Source of the DNA: Euryarchaeota archaeon UBA495
GTDB lineage: Archaea; Thermoplasmatota; Poseidoniia; Poseidoniales; Poseidoniaceae
NCBI GenBank assembly: GCA_002496845.1
Contig: DALQ01000036.1
Coordinates: 4,186-21,191 of the forward strand
Reading direction: 5' to 3'
DNA: 17,006 nucleotides
Positions within the stretch are counted from its first letter, which is position 1; each line of letters starts with the position of its first letter. The translations under genes and the position numbers were made by a program. The notes under the pieces are model-generated. The model did no database searches, had not been told where the DNA came from, and worked only from the letters and a program-made list of their open reading frames with translations. Of the stretch, positions 7,632-14,387 are shown one piece after another.

Positions 7632-9542
7632 TCAGTCCAAGGCCTCAATGGCCGCTTCGTGACGGGTCAACAAGTTGCGCAACTTCACCTTCATCGTCGG
7701 GGTCATCAGGCCGTTTTCCGTCGTCCACTCGTCGTGGTCGAGGATGAGATCGCGGGGGATTTCGTAGCCCTTCCAATTCTTGTCGCCCTTTGCGTGGTTG
7801 GAAACACGATTGAGGAGCCACTCGCCGACGGCGGGGTCTGCACACACGGCGGCGTCGTCACCGGGCGTTGGGATGCCCACGGCGTTGAGTTCCTTGCGCA
7901 AGGCTTCCATGTTGGGGTGCACGATGAGGAAGGTGTAGCGGCGGTTGCGGCCGTCGAGGGCGGCTTGCTCGATCACCGCGTCCAACTTGAGGTTCTCTTC
8001 AAGCGGCGCGGGGGAGACGTACTTGCCGTTCTCCAGCTTGAACTGGCTCTTGACGCGTCCCGTGATGGTCAGGTAGCCGTCTTTGGAGAGCTTGCCAAGA
8101 TCGCCGGTGCGGAAGGTGCCAGGCTCGATGATGACCTTCTCGGTCTCTTCCGGCTTGTTCCAGTAGCCTTGCATGACGTTGGGGCCGGTGACGATGATCT
8201 CGCCCTCGTCGGGGCGGTCTGGGTCGTCCCATGCCGAGGTGTCGATGGTGACCTCAATGCCGTTGAGGACCTTGCCCACGGAGTTCAGGCGGGACTCGCC
8301 GTAGCCCATCCATCCGTTGGCGGACACCATCGGCGAAGTTTCGGAGAGGCCGTAGCCTTCGAAGCAGGAAATGCCCACCATCTGAATGAACTGCGCCACG
8401 TCGGGCGAGAGGGCAGAGGCTCCGGAGATCGCGAAGCGGAGGTTGCCGCCGAATCGATCGCGGACCTTGCCCCAGATGATCTTGTCAAACCGCTTGTCCC
8501 AGAAGGTGGTCGGTGCAACGGCGTCGCAGACCACACCGGCCTTTGCGATGCGCTTGGAGGCGTGCTTGCGGGCCTTGCCCGAAAGGAAGCGCTTGACACC
8601 GCTCGAGTCGAGCTGCGCGTTCACGCGGTCGTAGAAGCGGTTCCAGACGCGAGGCACGGCGCACATGACGGCGGGCTTGATCTCGGTCAATTCGTCTGCA
8701 ATGCGCGTCAAATCCGAAATGAGGTTGACGTGCACACCGCTGCGGATCATGTAGAACAGGTCCACGGTGGAACCGAACACGTGAGCCCATGGAAGGAAAG
8801 AGGCGGACTTGTCGCCGATGTAAATCGGGAAGACGCTCTGCACGCTGAGGATGTTGGACAGGATGTTCCAGTTGGTCAGCATGACGCCCTTCGGGTTGCC
8901 CGTGGTACCGGAGGTGTAGATGAGGGTGGCCAGGGCCATTGGGTCGTCGGCAGGCTCGCCAAGCGCATCAGCGGCACGTCCGTCTTGCACGAAAGCCGAC
9001 CAATTGACGACTTCGATGCCCTCAGGGGGCAACTCGTTGGCCTCTTCTTCGCCGAGGAGAACAACGCCGCTTGCGGGCCACGCGGAAGCATCGTCCGGCA
9101 TGGCCTCGATCAGCTTGTCGAGCACGGTGGTGTTGGCGACCATCACCATGGAAGGGGTGGAGTCACCGAGAATGTAGGCCCACTCTTTCCCGTGTTGTTG
9201 GGTGTACATCGCGGTGTACAGGGCACCAATGGCGTTCGCTGCGAGGGCGGTGGCAGCCCACTCGACGGAGTTGTCGACGATGAGGGCAATCCGGTCGCCG
9301 GCCACAACGCCACGCGAGGTCATCCCACTGGCCACTGCATCCACGAGGTCAGAGAATTCGCCGTAGGAAAGGTGGCTTCGGGGCATCCCTTCAGATGGGA
9401 TGTAACCGAACAGCGGTTGGTCCGAAAAGCGGTCCACGCTGGTCTTCATCATCTGGTAGAGCGTCCTTGGGTCGTCGCCTTCCGGCTGCTCCCACTGACG
9501 GTCGTTCGATTGTCGCTCCCATGCACGTTGGTGCTCGGCCAT
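7632..9542 (-). CDS. Long-chain acyl-CoA synthetase (AMP-forming)
   Basis: Activates a fatty acid with ATP and CoA through an acyl-adenylate. The 636-residue protein belongs to the ANL superfamily. The P-loop-like motif YTSGTTGNPKGV is at 209-220, the adenylate-binding motif YGLSET at 397-402, TGD at 479-481, and the hinge/linker region TGRVK with GKYVSP at 494-511. The C-terminal TPTMKVK block provides the A10 catalytic lysine region. The long linker and total length match the eukaryote/FadD15-like long-chain acyl-CoA synthetases better than short-chain enzymes. It is the last gene of a three-gene minus-strand unit. Two starts are possible. ATG 9542 is chosen because codons 2-10 after the alternative TTG (9572) are unusually poor in G/C at the third position. 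However, TTG 9572 overlaps the SMUG1 stop as TTGA and has GAGGAG (9578-9583) five bases upstream. Confidence 0.93.
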   Translation of the reverse strand: MAEHQRAWERQSNDRQWEQPEGDDPRTLYQMMKTSVDRFSDQPLFGYIPSEGMPRSHLSYGEFSDLVDAVASGMTSRGVVAGDRIALIVDNSVEWAATALAANAIGALYTAMYTQQHGKEWAYILGDSTPSMVMVANTTVLDKLIEAMPDDASAWPASGVVLLGEEEANELPPEGIEVVNWSAFVQDGRAADALGEPADDPMALATLIYTSGTTGNPKGVMLTNWNILSNILSVQSVFPIYIGDKSASFLPWAHVFGSTVDLFYMIRSGVHVNLISDLTRIADELTEIKPAVMCAVPRVWNRFYDRVNAQLDSSGVKRFLSGKARKHASKRIAKAGVVCDAVAPTTFWDKRFDKIIWGKVRDRFGGNLRFAISGASALSPDVAQFIQMVGISCFEGYGLSETSPMVSANGWMGYGESRLNSVGKVLNGIEVTIDTSAWDDPDRPDEGEIIVTGPNVMQGYWNKPEETEKVIIEPGTFRTGDLGKLSKDGYLTITGRVKSQFKLENGKYVSPAPLEENLKLDAVIEQAALDGRNRRYTFLIVHPNMEALRKELNAVGIPTPGDDAAVCADPAVGEWLLNRVSNHAKGDKNWKGYEIPRDLILDHDEWTTENGLMTPTMKVKLRNLLTRHEAAIEALD

Positions 9543-9568
9543 ACCTTGTCCACACGGATAAGGGCCTT

Positions 9569-10357
9569 TCAATTCATCTCCTCATCCCGGAGGAGCACGC
9601 TGCGGACCTGCGTCCGCCAATCGGCCCCACCGTTTCGGTTCGCAAGCGGCGATGCGGGGCTCGGATGCCAGCATTTGTCGAGCCGGACCTGGCGGCCGTC
9701 TGGACTGAGGCCCGCTTCTTTGGAGCCGCCCAAGGCCCGTTGGGCTCGGTCCGATGCGTAAGCGCCCACGCCAACGATTCGCGTGGCGCCGAGTACATCG
9801 ACGACCTCGCGCAAGTGGTCGTCGCAGGCTTCGAACACCGGGGCGACGACCGATGCAGGGACTTTGTCTGGGGTGACGTTGGCCCCACGTTCATTGAGCA
9901 GGAGCAAGGGGCAGTGGTTGACCAGAAAGACCTCTTTCATTGCCCCAAGTGGGGACCCGTAGATCTCGAACAACAACGACCAGATGCGTTGGCCGCTGAC
10001 TTCTTGCCGGGCTTGTGAAAGTCCAACGATCGGACGTTTTGGGTGCGCGCCAGATGGCGTGACCATGGGAAGATCTGGAATTTCGAGTTCGTCGCGCACG
10101 ATTCCTGTGGCCCCAAAGGGCACACCGCTCTGGGCCATCCCCCATGGTCCCGGATTCATGCCGAGCAGCAAGGTGGTGGCGCCGTGGCCGCCCCACGTGC
10201 GAATCCACGCTTCGTGCAAGGGCCATGCGTAATCGAGGGTGTTCGTGGCGTGGGCCACGCCACCTTGCCCGAGAAGGCTCGGAAGGAGTGCATCGCATCG
10301 GTCCGACAAACGCCGTGCTGCAGCGAGCAAACCCTCCACAATCGTGGCATCACCCAT
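9569..10357 (-). CDS. SMUG1-type uracil-DNA glycosylase
   Basis: Removes uracil, and often 5-hydroxymethyluracil, from DNA at the start of base-excision repair. The 262-residue protein matches the SMUG1 family (UDG family 3) along its length. Motif 1 is GMNPGPWGMAQSGVPFG (66-82), close to the animal SMUG1 motif GMNPGPFGMAQTGVPFG, with N68 as the water-activating Asn. HPKRPIVGL (105-113) and EVSGQRIW (119-126) follow, then the pocket Asn region VNHCPLL (146-152, N147). The LVVGVG-like strand is VGVGAYA (195-201). Motif 2 is HPSPASPLANR (231-241) with the catalytic His H231. The start is ATG 10357, three bases after the stop of the radical SAM gene, so the two are surely co-transcribed. The acyl-CoA synthetase gene follows. 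SMUG1 is best known from animals and a limited set of bacteria, so its presence here is notable. Confidence 0.93.
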   Translation of the reverse strand: MGDATIVEGLLAAARRLSDRCDALLPSLLGQGGVAHATNTLDYAWPLHEAWIRTWGGHGATTLLLGMNPGPWGMAQSGVPFGATGIVRDELEIPDLPMVTPSGAHPKRPIVGLSQARQEVSGQRIWSLLFEIYGSPLGAMKEVFLVNHCPLLLLNERGANVTPDKVPASVVAPVFEACDDHLREVVDVLGATRIVGVGAYASDRAQRALGGSKEAGLSPDGRQVRLDKCWHPSPASPLANRNGGADWRTQVRSVLLRDEEMN

Positions 10358-10360
10358 GGC

Positions 10361-12160
10361 TCATGCACCCCCTGGTTGGAGGATGCGGTGAACGTCGACA
10401 CGGTCGGGAAGACGCTGCCCTGCAGCATCAAACCATGCTTCGACGTCGTCGATGAGCGGGTCGTCTGCAGTGCGTTTTCGAGCCCGCTTGGCCCGTTCGG
10501 TGACCAAGGCCCACGCAGCCTTGGCGCCAACGCCGGGAATCGCTTCAAGCACCGAGGCCGTGACGGTGTCCGCGTCCATGTCCAGTTCGATTCCGGTGAT
10601 GGAACGCTGACCGTGCCCGGTCACCATGACGTCCGTCGTGGCCTCGAGGGTGGTCAAATACGAGGCACCAATGAGGATGGGATACGCGCCGATTTGACGG
10701 CCAAACGACACGCCAGCGCCACCCCACATCAAGCCGTCACGGTGCTGAGGGGTGTCGTGCGCAGGGAGGCGGGTTCGCCCTCCGTGAGCTTCCCAATGCA
10801 CGTCACGCAGCACACCGCCCACCGGCATCATCTCGGCCAGCAAGGGCGCATCGACCTCATCGCGCACGCGCCGCTTGAATGCGGCAAAGGCATCGGAATC
10901 AACGTCTTGGAACCCTTTCCCTTCCACCTGACGGAGGTTGATTCGGCGCAACCAGTGGCCTTCGTCGCGCAGGCCGTTGAGCAGGTCCATGTTGAGGCCG
11001 TAGGTGACGTCGGTTTCGCCGTTTAGTCCTGCAATGAAGTTGAGCCCAGGCAAGAGTTTGGGCAACCCGCGTTCACCGCGTTCGCGACCATATCTGTTGA
11101 TCAATCCGACCGCGGCCTTGAGTTGCGCTGGATCGCAGTTGAGCCAATTCGCTTTGTGCACGTTCGGGTCCGCAGACTCGACGCCAAAGGACAGCACGGC
11201 GCCGTCGCTCAAGGTGGCCACGAGCGTTTTGGTGATGGCTTCGGCTTCCTCGAGGTGCTCGGCGATGATGCTTGGGTTCCCGTTGTCGGTGTGCAGGATA
11301 CCCAAGCGTTCGTCTTCGCGCAGCCCATGCAGCAAGCGCGCGATCGGTTCCGGATTTGGCCGCGGGTATTCCATCTCGCCGACCCCGTCAGCGAGGTAGG
11401 TGTAGGTGTCCGTCATCCCGCCGAGGCGGACGTGGCGGACGCCCGCATCAAGCGCGAGTTGCACCTCTGAAATGACGTCGTCCGGCTTCCGCCAAATCGG
11501 CGTGCCCTTCTTCGGTTCGATGCAGAAACGGCAGCCACGCTTGTAGCGGACGCAGCCTTGGTAGACCTCCACTTCGTAGGTCAATGGCCCTGCACGATCG
11601 TGGTCAGGATGCTTCAGATCGGGATGCTCCAGCACGGCCTTGGACGTGGCGCCGGCGTGCGCCCACGCCGTCCATTGCTCAGCCGTGCGTCGCTTGTGTT
11701 TCCAACGGCCCGAACCAAGGAAGTGGTGAAGGGTTGCATCGGCGTCTTGCAAGGCCAGAAACAGACTGCGACGAAGAGGCGACCAGCCTTGGTGACGCCA
11801 CCCGCGGATGGCCCAACCGCCGAGGACGGCCGGCACATCGGCGGGAAGCATGCGCAGCAACGTCTTGGTTTCCGGAAGCGAAATCGGCGTGGCACGGAGG
11901 TACTTGCCTGGGACCACGGCTCCAGCAAGCAGGGCGAGGCCTGCTCGGCCGTCAAGCATCGCGCGCTGCGCGTCCTCCCCTTGCCGGCCGAGGGCGCGCC
12001 ATGCGTCCACGGTGAGGTAATCGTAAGGCACACCGTGTGCTTCGAGGACGCCGCAGAGGTAACGGACGTGAAAGCCCACGTACGGCGGCACGCCGAAGGC
12101 CGCGGGCTCGTCCTCGTAGCCGTCCACCACGAGCCAGCGGGGTGCACCGTCCTCCGCCAT
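10361..12160 (-). CDS. Radical SAM protein with C-terminal helix-hairpin-helix (COG1031 family)
   Basis: A 599-residue radical SAM enzyme of unknown substrate. The N-terminus (about 1-150) contains WLVVDGYEDEPAAFGVPPY, the opening typical of the COG1031 family, and resembles a B12-binding-like Rossmann domain. The SAM-cluster cysteines are C203, C210 and C213 (GCVRYKRGCRFCIEP, spacing x6 and x2), the arrangement I associate with this family. Downstream are TIM-barrel elements such as VRHVRLGGMTD, FGVESADPNVHKANW and LNFIAGLNGET. A helix-hairpin-helix, LEAIPGVGAKAAWALV, lies near 538-553 and suggests nucleic-acid binding. ATG 12160 is chosen over GTG 12172 because family members start just before the VVDGY strand; GGAGG lies immediately upstream but too close to be an ideal ribosome site. 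It heads the unit with SMUG1 and acyl-CoA synthetase and is divergent from the ABC-F gene (92-base gap, no clear promoter seen). Confidence 0.88.
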   Translation of the reverse strand: MAEDGAPRWLVVDGYEDEPAAFGVPPYVGFHVRYLCGVLEAHGVPYDYLTVDAWRALGRQGEDAQRAMLDGRAGLALLAGAVVPGKYLRATPISLPETKTLLRMLPADVPAVLGGWAIRGWRHQGWSPLRRSLFLALQDADATLHHFLGSGRWKHKRRTAEQWTAWAHAGATSKAVLEHPDLKHPDHDRAGPLTYEVEVYQGCVRYKRGCRFCIEPKKGTPIWRKPDDVISEVQLALDAGVRHVRLGGMTDTYTYLADGVGEMEYPRPNPEPIARLLHGLREDERLGILHTDNGNPSIIAEHLEEAEAITKTLVATLSDGAVLSFGVESADPNVHKANWLNCDPAQLKAAVGLINRYGRERGERGLPKLLPGLNFIAGLNGETDVTYGLNMDLLNGLRDEGHWLRRINLRQVEGKGFQDVDSDAFAAFKRRVRDEVDAPLLAEMMPVGGVLRDVHWEAHGGRTRLPAHDTPQHRDGLMWGGAGVSFGRQIGAYPILIGASYLTTLEATTDVMVTGHGQRSITGIELDMDADTVTASVLEAIPGVGAKAAWALVTERAKRARKRTADDPLIDDVEAWFDAAGQRLPDRVDVHRILQPGGA

Positions 12161-12252
12161 GCCTCCGACCACGGCCTATGGGCCTCAAGCCTGCCGCCCC
12201 TCACCGTCAAGGCCAAGTGCAAACGGGATGGCGGGCGGTATGGGGGAGGACC

Positions 12253-13956
12253 ATGGCACGGCAACTCATCACGGTCGAAGGCGTGGACCGCTCCTTTGGC
12301 CCCGTGGACGTGCTCCAAGACGTCAACCTCGTCGTCAACCACGGCGAGCGCATCGGCATCGTGGGCCACAACGGCGCGGGAAAAACCACGCTGCTCAACA
12401 CCATTTCCGATCAGAAACAAGACGTCGGAGACGTCGACTTCGCGCCCGGGTTGCGCATCGCCTACCTGACCCAAATCCGCGACCTTGAGAGCGACCGAAC
12501 CATCGAAGAGGAACTGTCCCGCAAAGGACGTCAGTTCCAGGAATTGGAAGAGGAAATCGCAGCGATTGAAGCGCAAATGATCGATCCGGCCTTCTACGAA
12601 ACCAACTGGGAGCCCGTGATGGAACGCTACACGGAACTCCAGCAAACCCTCGCGCAGTCGGGCGGCGGCAACGTGGCCGGCATCGCCAAGGCCATCCTGA
12701 CCCGCCTCGGCCTTGACCAGCACCCGATGGACATGCAAGTGTCCTCCCTGTCCGGCGGCGAGAAAGCCAAATTGGCCCTCGCCCGGCAACTTGTGGGCCT
12801 GGCCGGCGTGGACGTCATTTTCCTTGACGAGCCGACGAACCACCTCGACATCCAAACCACGGAATGGTTGGAGGATTTCCTCCGGGACTTCGACGGTGCT
12901 CAGCTCATCGTTAGCCACGACCGGTACTTCCTCGACCAGGTCTGCAACCGCATCGTCGAGATTCAGGACCTGCACGCTTGGCCCTACACCGGGAATTTCT
13001 CACGGTACATCCGACAAAAGAACGCCTTCGAAGCCTCCTTGGCCGACCGCATTGCGACCACGGAGAAGAAGATCAAATCGACGATGGGCGCCATGGCTCA
13101 AATGAAGCGGGCGAACAAGTACGACAAGTCGATTTCAGCGAAGCACAAGATGATCGAACGGCTTCAGCAGGACCTCAAAGCCCTCAAGGCGCGCGTTCCG
13201 AAGAAACGCAAGCCTCTCCGCCTCCGCTTCGACGCCATCGACAAGGCCAGCAAAGACATGGTGGACCTGAAGAACGCCACCAAACGCTTCGAAGGCTTGG
13301 ACCGCGCCATCCTCGACGCTCAAGACCTTGAGATTCGAAAGGGCGACCGCATCGGCATCGTCGGCGGAAACGGCCAAGGAAAAACGACCTTGCTCAAACT
13401 CATCGTCGGTGACGAGAAGTTGACCTCGGGCAGCATCGAAGTGAGCCCCGGCGTCGTCATTGGTTACTTCCATCAGGACCACGCAACCCTCGACTTCGAC
13501 CTGAACCCGGTCGAGCAAATCGAGAGCCTCCGACCCGACTTGCAGTACGGCGACATCCGTGGTGCGCTGGGCCGTTTCCAGTTCACCAGCGACAAGGTCA
13601 AGACGCCGCTGAAGGCCTTGTCCGGTGGAGAGCGAGCCCGTGTGGCCTTGCTCAAACTGTTGCTTGAAGACAACAACCTGCTGCTGATGGACGAACCAAC
13701 GAACCACCTCGACATGGAGTCAAAAGACACCCTCGAAGAGGCCCTCAAAGCCTACGAAGGCTCCTTGGTAACCGTCAGCCACGACCGGTGGTTCCTCGAC
13801 CAGGTGGTCAACCGCATCTGGGAAGTCAACGAAGGGAAGGTCACCGTCTACTACGGGAACTACACGGATTACGTCCGGGCCAAGAAGGGCCTGCCGCCGC
13901 TGACCGAAGAAGAACGGGAAGAGTTGGCCAAGGCCGAGGACGACGACCTGAGCTGA
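12253..13956 (+). CDS. ABC-F family ATPase (two ABC domains, ribosome-associated type)
   Basis: A 567-residue soluble protein with two ABC nucleotide-binding domains and no membrane segments, the mark of ABC-F translation factors that act at the ribosomal E site (EttA/Uup/YbiT group). Domain 1 has Walker A GHNGAGKTT (38-46), signature LSGGEKAKLALA (166-177), Walker B LDEPTNHLD (191-199) and switch SHDRYFLD (221-228). An arm-like helical insert lies near 90-135. A charged linker (about 240-340, rich in K/R: FEASLADRI...KKRKPLRLRF) is the expected P-site tRNA interaction segment. Domain 2 has GGNGQGKTT (371-379), LSGGERARVALL (456-467), MDEPTNHLD (479-487) and SHDRWFLD (509-516). There is no C-terminal coiled-coil as in Uup. 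The start ATG 12253 follows GGGGGAGGA (12242-12250), a strong but very closely spaced Shine-Dalgarno. The exact subfamily is uncertain. Confidence 0.93.
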   Translation: MARQLITVEGVDRSFGPVDVLQDVNLVVNHGERIGIVGHNGAGKTTLLNTISDQKQDVGDVDFAPGLRIAYLTQIRDLESDRTIEEELSRKGRQFQELEEEIAAIEAQMIDPAFYETNWEPVMERYTELQQTLAQSGGGNVAGIAKAILTRLGLDQHPMDMQVSSLSGGEKAKLALARQLVGLAGVDVIFLDEPTNHLDIQTTEWLEDFLRDFDGAQLIVSHDRYFLDQVCNRIVEIQDLHAWPYTGNFSRYIRQKNAFEASLADRIATTEKKIKSTMGAMAQMKRANKYDKSISAKHKMIERLQQDLKALKARVPKKRKPLRLRFDAIDKASKDMVDLKNATKRFEGLDRAILDAQDLEIRKGDRIGIVGGNGQGKTTLLKLIVGDEKLTSGSIEVSPGVVIGYFHQDHATLDFDLNPVEQIESLRPDLQYGDIRGALGRFQFTSDKVKTPLKALSGGERARVALLKLLLEDNNLLLMDEPTNHLDMESKDTLEEALKAYEGSLVTVSHDRWFLDQVVNRIWEVNEGKVTVYYGNYTDYVRAKKGLPPLTEEEREELAKAEDDDLS

Positions 13957-13974
13957 CCGTCGTGCTACGACGGT
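13956..13974. terminator. Hairpin between the convergent ABC-F and DUF2892 genes
   Basis: ACCGTCG (13956-13962) and CGACGGT (13968-13974) form a perfect seven-pair stem around the loop TGCTA. It fills the 18-base gap between the two stop codons. The flanking TGA and TCA could extend the stem, but both genes end in TGA, so those three bases pair trivially. No T run follows on either strand. A bidirectional termination or mRNA-end role is possible but not shown. Confidence 0.4.
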
Positions 13975-14187
13975 TCACGCCTTTGACGACGACGGGTCGA
14001 TCTGGCACGAGTTCCTGTTCAGCAGGCCGTTGAACGGGCAATAGCCGAATGCCGAGGTGAACACACCCCACAACCCGATGACGAGGAAGACCAATTCAAT
14101 CTGAACAGAAGCGAGGAAATCGGCCACCACGATGCCCGAACCGAACGCGGCCCGAGCGATTCGTTCGGTGCCCCCGACGTTCCTCAT
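13975..14187 (-). CDS. Small DUF2892-like (YgaP transmembrane-type) membrane protein
   Basis: A 70-residue protein. Its N-terminus MRNVGGTERIARAAFG matches the NxGxxDRxxR start of DUF2892 proteins. Two hydrophobic segments follow (about 13-27 and 29-47), then GYCPFNGLLNRNSC (48-61), corresponding to the family's G-x-CP-x-x-x-LLG ending with conserved Cys. Stand-alone DUF2892 proteins are common small inner-membrane proteins; the same segment anchors rhodanese domains in YgaP. No specific function is known. ATG 14187 is chosen because the family motif starts there and AGGA lies nine bases upstream. The reading frame remains open to 14379 but that extra part is not family-like. It is convergent with ABC-F and divergent from the IcmF gene. 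Confidence 0.8.
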   Translation of the reverse strand: MRNVGGTERIARAAFGSGIVVADFLASVQIELVFLVIGLWGVFTSAFGYCPFNGLLNRNSCQIDPSSSKA

Positions 14188-14387
14188 GTGACGATTTCCT
14201 TGGCTTATCAGACTTAATGCGTTGTTTTCGAAGTTCCAGAATGCTCTCCTGTGCATCGGCCCACTGGTGACATGAAAGGCAATCTGCTGTGCACCATGAT
14301 CGTCGCCCATACCGTCCTTTGCCCAAGCCAAATCCGCATCACTGAACCCGGGGCGGACTTGATGAACCGGAAGTCCCACGCCAACGC
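14188..14387. other. Divergent intergenic region, 200 bases
   Basis: This separates the DUF2892 gene (minus) from the IcmF gene (plus) and should hold both promoters. It is visibly richer in A/T than the coding sequence, particularly around 14195-14235. Candidate TATA-like bases (ATTAAG on the minus strand near 14213-14218) are too weak to call. No repeat, RNA gene or convincing small gene was seen. Confidence 0.5.

Noticed and set aside
7623..7635. Palindrome CTGA-GTGAT-TCAG at the junction of mevalonate kinase and acyl-CoA synthetase
   Set aside because: Only four pairs, three of which follow automatically from both genes ending in TGA on opposite strands.
7509..9761. Open frame of 750 codons on the plus strand
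   Set aside because: It lies opposite the acyl-CoA synthetase and part of SMUG1, both with full family motifs. Its translation is a compositional shadow rich in V, G, H and D.
10043..11026. Open frame of 327 codons on the plus strand
   Set aside because: Antisense to the SMUG1 and radical SAM genes, with no recognisable domain.
14188..14379. N-terminal extension of the DUF2892 gene by 64 codons (GTG 14379)
   Set aside because: The DUF2892 motif begins at ATG 14187 with an AGGA ribosome site. The extension has no family similarity and would cover the whole divergent promoter region.
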